In this document: piece after piece, positions 52,973 to 54,244 of the stretch
Position numbering within the stretch: the stretch's first letter is position 1
How the letters are laid out: each line of letters begins with the position of its first letter
From: Chlorobiales bacterium
GTDB lineage: Bacteria > Bacteroidota > Chlorobiia > Chlorobiales > Chlorobiaceae
Direction: 5' to 3'
NCBI GenBank assembly: GCA_022360275.1
Contig: JAKSDC010000145.1
Coordinates: 1-54,244, forward strand
DNA length: 54,244 bases
Notes under the pieces: generated by a model
Told to the model about the DNA's origin: nothing
Seen by the model: the letters and a program-made list of their open reading frames with translations, nothing else
Databases searched by the model: none
Translations under genes and position numbers: made by a program

Positions 52973-53434
52973 CTATCGATCACCATGCTTTGACTCCCAC
53001 GCTTTGCTTATCATACTAACAGCTTTCTCAATGCCTCGTGAACCAAAATAAAATCCAAAAACTGTTACATCAAGAACCGTCAAAAGCTCGATCCACGGCT
53101 TAAGCAGCACAACTTTTGATTCAGGCAGATGAAAAATTGTTGCCCAGGCCATTATAACCGTTGTGGCTGTCAAAAACGCCAGCGTGATCGGGCGTATGTT
53201 TTTGCTTAACCATGAATCAGAACCCATATCAGATCGGTGCCGTTCGGTAATCTGCTCTTCGAATTCCCTCAACCGAACAAGTAGTAAATCCCAAAAACCG
53301 TGCAACTCCGCCTGTACAGCAAGCTTCAGTTCCCCCCTTTCTTTATCAGTAGTACTTGTTTTGTCTATAACATTTCCTATAGAATCAACCAGTTCAGAAA
53401 TTCCTCCACTAAAAATTTTGCTTATGATGCTCAT
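52973..53434 (-). CDS. 3TM-type phage/GTA holin
   Basis: 153 residues. An N-terminal amphipathic/charged region (KERGELKLAVQAEL, LREFEEQITERHRSD), then WLSKNIRPITL opening two membrane segments (about 85-106 and 117-135), then GFYFGSRGIEKA. This is the layout of the GTA/phage holin 3TM family. It overlaps the upstream endolysin by 4 bases, so the pair is a lysis cassette. Confidence 0.75.
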   Translation of the reverse strand: MSIISKIFSGGISELVDSIGNVIDKTSTTDKERGELKLAVQAELHGFWDLLLVRLREFEEQITERHRSDMGSDSWLSKNIRPITLAFLTATTVIMAWATIFHLPESKVVLLKPWIELLTVLDVTVFGFYFGSRGIEKAVSMISKAWESKHGDR

Positions 53435-54012
53435 CTTTTAGCTCCCAAATATCTTACAGATTCTTTTATTGCATCTGTATATGCTTGTGATAGTGTGCCG
53501 TCATCAAGAGATTCCATGCCTTTTTTTGCCTCGACAGGGTTACTCAAAAAAAAGGGTTCGCACAAGACACACCACGCTTTGGTGTAGCGCAGTACATAAC
53601 CGCCTCTGTCCTCTTCACTGACACCTTTCGCATGAGCTGCTCCGCTCCGGTCTCGGGTTCGCAATAAACCCGTTAAGTGTCGCTCGAAAATCATAGCAAA
53701 CTCTTTACTTCGTTTCGACCGGTGCCAGTGCAACACTTCAGTCCCGTTTGCCTGAGGATTGCCGAATGAGTTGAGGTGCAGACTGACAATCAACTTTGGT
53801 CGCACCAAGTAGTTCAACTTTCTGACAAGTCCGCGGATTCCGGGATTGAGTTTGCGGTAAACAATTTCCGGTCTTATCGTCGGGTGGTCGGCAAGAAGCG
53901 CGTGTATCTGATTGGCGAGAGCAACGTTGAAATTGTACTCGCTCTGATCGTATCGAGGGTTATGCGCTCCTTGTGATCTCTGACAGTGCCCGACAACTAT
54001 TGCAACTTTCAT
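53431..54012 (-). CDS. N-acetylmuramoyl-L-alanine amidase (phage-type endolysin)
   Basis: 193 residues, an Amidase_3 fold: VAIVVGHC at the start (first zinc His in GH), the zinc Glu region (SEYNFNVALANQI), SLHLNSFGN (second His) and a catalytic Glu near CEPFFLSNPVEA. No signal peptide, consistent with release through the holin encoded just downstream. Cleaves peptide stems from peptidoglycan. Confidence 0.82.
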   Translation of the reverse strand: MKVAIVVGHCQRSQGAHNPRYDQSEYNFNVALANQIHALLADHPTIRPEIVYRKLNPGIRGLVRKLNYLVRPKLIVSLHLNSFGNPQANGTEVLHWHRSKRSKEFAMIFERHLTGLLRTRDRSGAAHAKGVSEEDRGGYVLRYTKAWCVLCEPFFLSNPVEAKKGMESLDDGTLSQAYTDAIKESVRYLGAKR

Positions 54013-54030
54013 TTTAGACTCAACTTGTTA

Positions 54031-54046
54031 AGGGCACCTCTATTTA
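54031..54046. repeat. Dispersed repeat core AGGGCACCTCTATTTA
   Basis: Identical to the 16-mer at 19788-19803. It lies 18 bases upstream of the endolysin start and overlaps the end of a tiny open frame. Confidence 0.5.
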
Positions 54047-54106
54047 GTTTACCAGTCCCCGAAACATCAGCACCGCGACCCCGAATAACAGAAGCTCAAT
54101 CATCAT
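54044..54106 (-). CDS. Possible 20-residue hydrophobic peptide
   Basis: MMIELLLFGVAVLMF followed by RGLVN and stop: one membrane-spanning stretch. Tiny hydrophobic genes are common in phage lysis regions, but the ribosome site is weak and the stop lies in a repeat, so this may be chance. Confidence 0.25.
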   Translation of the reverse strand: MMIELLLFGVAVLMFRGLVN

Positions 54107-54134
54107 TCATGGTTTTGCAATGCCCTTGGACTGG

Positions 54135-54244
54135 TCAATTCCTTTCTATCTCGGCTTTTATCCTTTTCTGTTTCAAGCGTTCCGTTTCAATCATCTCTCT
54201 TTCGGTTTTTATTCGTGCTCGTAGAAGCAGCAGGGTATATATCG
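54135..54244 (-). CDS. C-terminal end of a charged, coiled-coil-like protein (5' end outside the window)
   Basis: The minus-strand frame is open to the window edge and gives about 35 residues rich in K, R and E (LLLRARIKTEREMIETERLK and on to the stop), with heptad-like spacing. Same strand as the lysis genes, so probably another gene of the same phage-like cluster. Too short to identify. Confidence 0.45.
   Translation of the reverse strand, partial: IYTLLLLRARIKTEREMIETERLKQKRIKAEIERN

Noticed and set aside
1..54244. tRNA or rRNA genes and CRISPR arrays
   Set aside because: I looked for T-loop (GGTTCRANNCC) patterns with matching stems and for regularly spaced repeats, and found none I could support.

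Overview
The window is chromosomal DNA of a green sulfur bacterium (Chlorobiaceae; Chlorobium/Prosthecochloris-like, species not assignable from the sequence). The evidence is a combination typical of that group: both subunits of ATP-citrate lyase (reverse TCA cycle), a BciA-type 8-vinyl reductase of bacteriochlorophyll synthesis, a CsmI/J/X-like [2Fe-2S] chlorosome envelope protein, a small rubredoxin, and a compact arginine operon.

Layout. 0-7.8 kb: the tail of a cation-transport RCK domain protein, a tandem UspA protein, a PAP2 phosphatase, bciA, a DUF218 protein and a 5-oxoprolinase/hydantoinase A+B fusion. 8-10 kb: two exported proteins, one of them a signal-peptide-bearing cytidine-deaminase-fold protein. 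10-17.3 kb: chlorosome 2Fe-2S protein, an NYC1/NOL-like reductase, a second NAD(P)-binding protein, a membrane protein, lipA, beta-carbonic anhydrase, a Spy-like periplasmic protein and an ECF sigma/anti-sigma pair.

17.3-26.9 kb is an AT-rich accessory island. It holds a radical SAM/SPASM-like protein with a degenerate end, a two-gene unit that I think is the most novel item (a serine-hydrolase + PLD-like + 2H-phosphoesterase fusion followed by a second 2H-phosphoesterase-like protein), a decayed IS3-family element, a type II restriction-modification system with a controller protein and matching palindromic operators at both promoters, and a ParE/RelE-type toxin-antitoxin pair. The content and composition suggest a defence island.

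26.9-41.7 kb returns to core genes: a B12-binding-type radical SAM protein, aclBA, lgt (whose 3' end runs into a microsatellite), the FetAB exporter, a GDT1/TMEM165 cation exporter, a lipocalin, a GNAT acetyltransferase, rubredoxin, two LolC/E-type permeases, and a diguanylate cyclase next to a PstS-like binding protein. 42-50.6 kb is the arginine pathway argC-J-B-F-R-G, preceded by ArgR-type boxes, then a secreted two-repeat protein and argH. 50.7-52.7 kb is the tail-specific protease Prc. The right edge (53-54.2 kb) carries a 3TM holin and an amidase endolysin, the lysis end of a prophage or gene-transfer-agent-like element that continues beyond the window.

Several short dispersed repeats sit exactly at gene ends, and one supplies a stop codon. 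All functional statements rest on motif recognition by eye; no database search was run.
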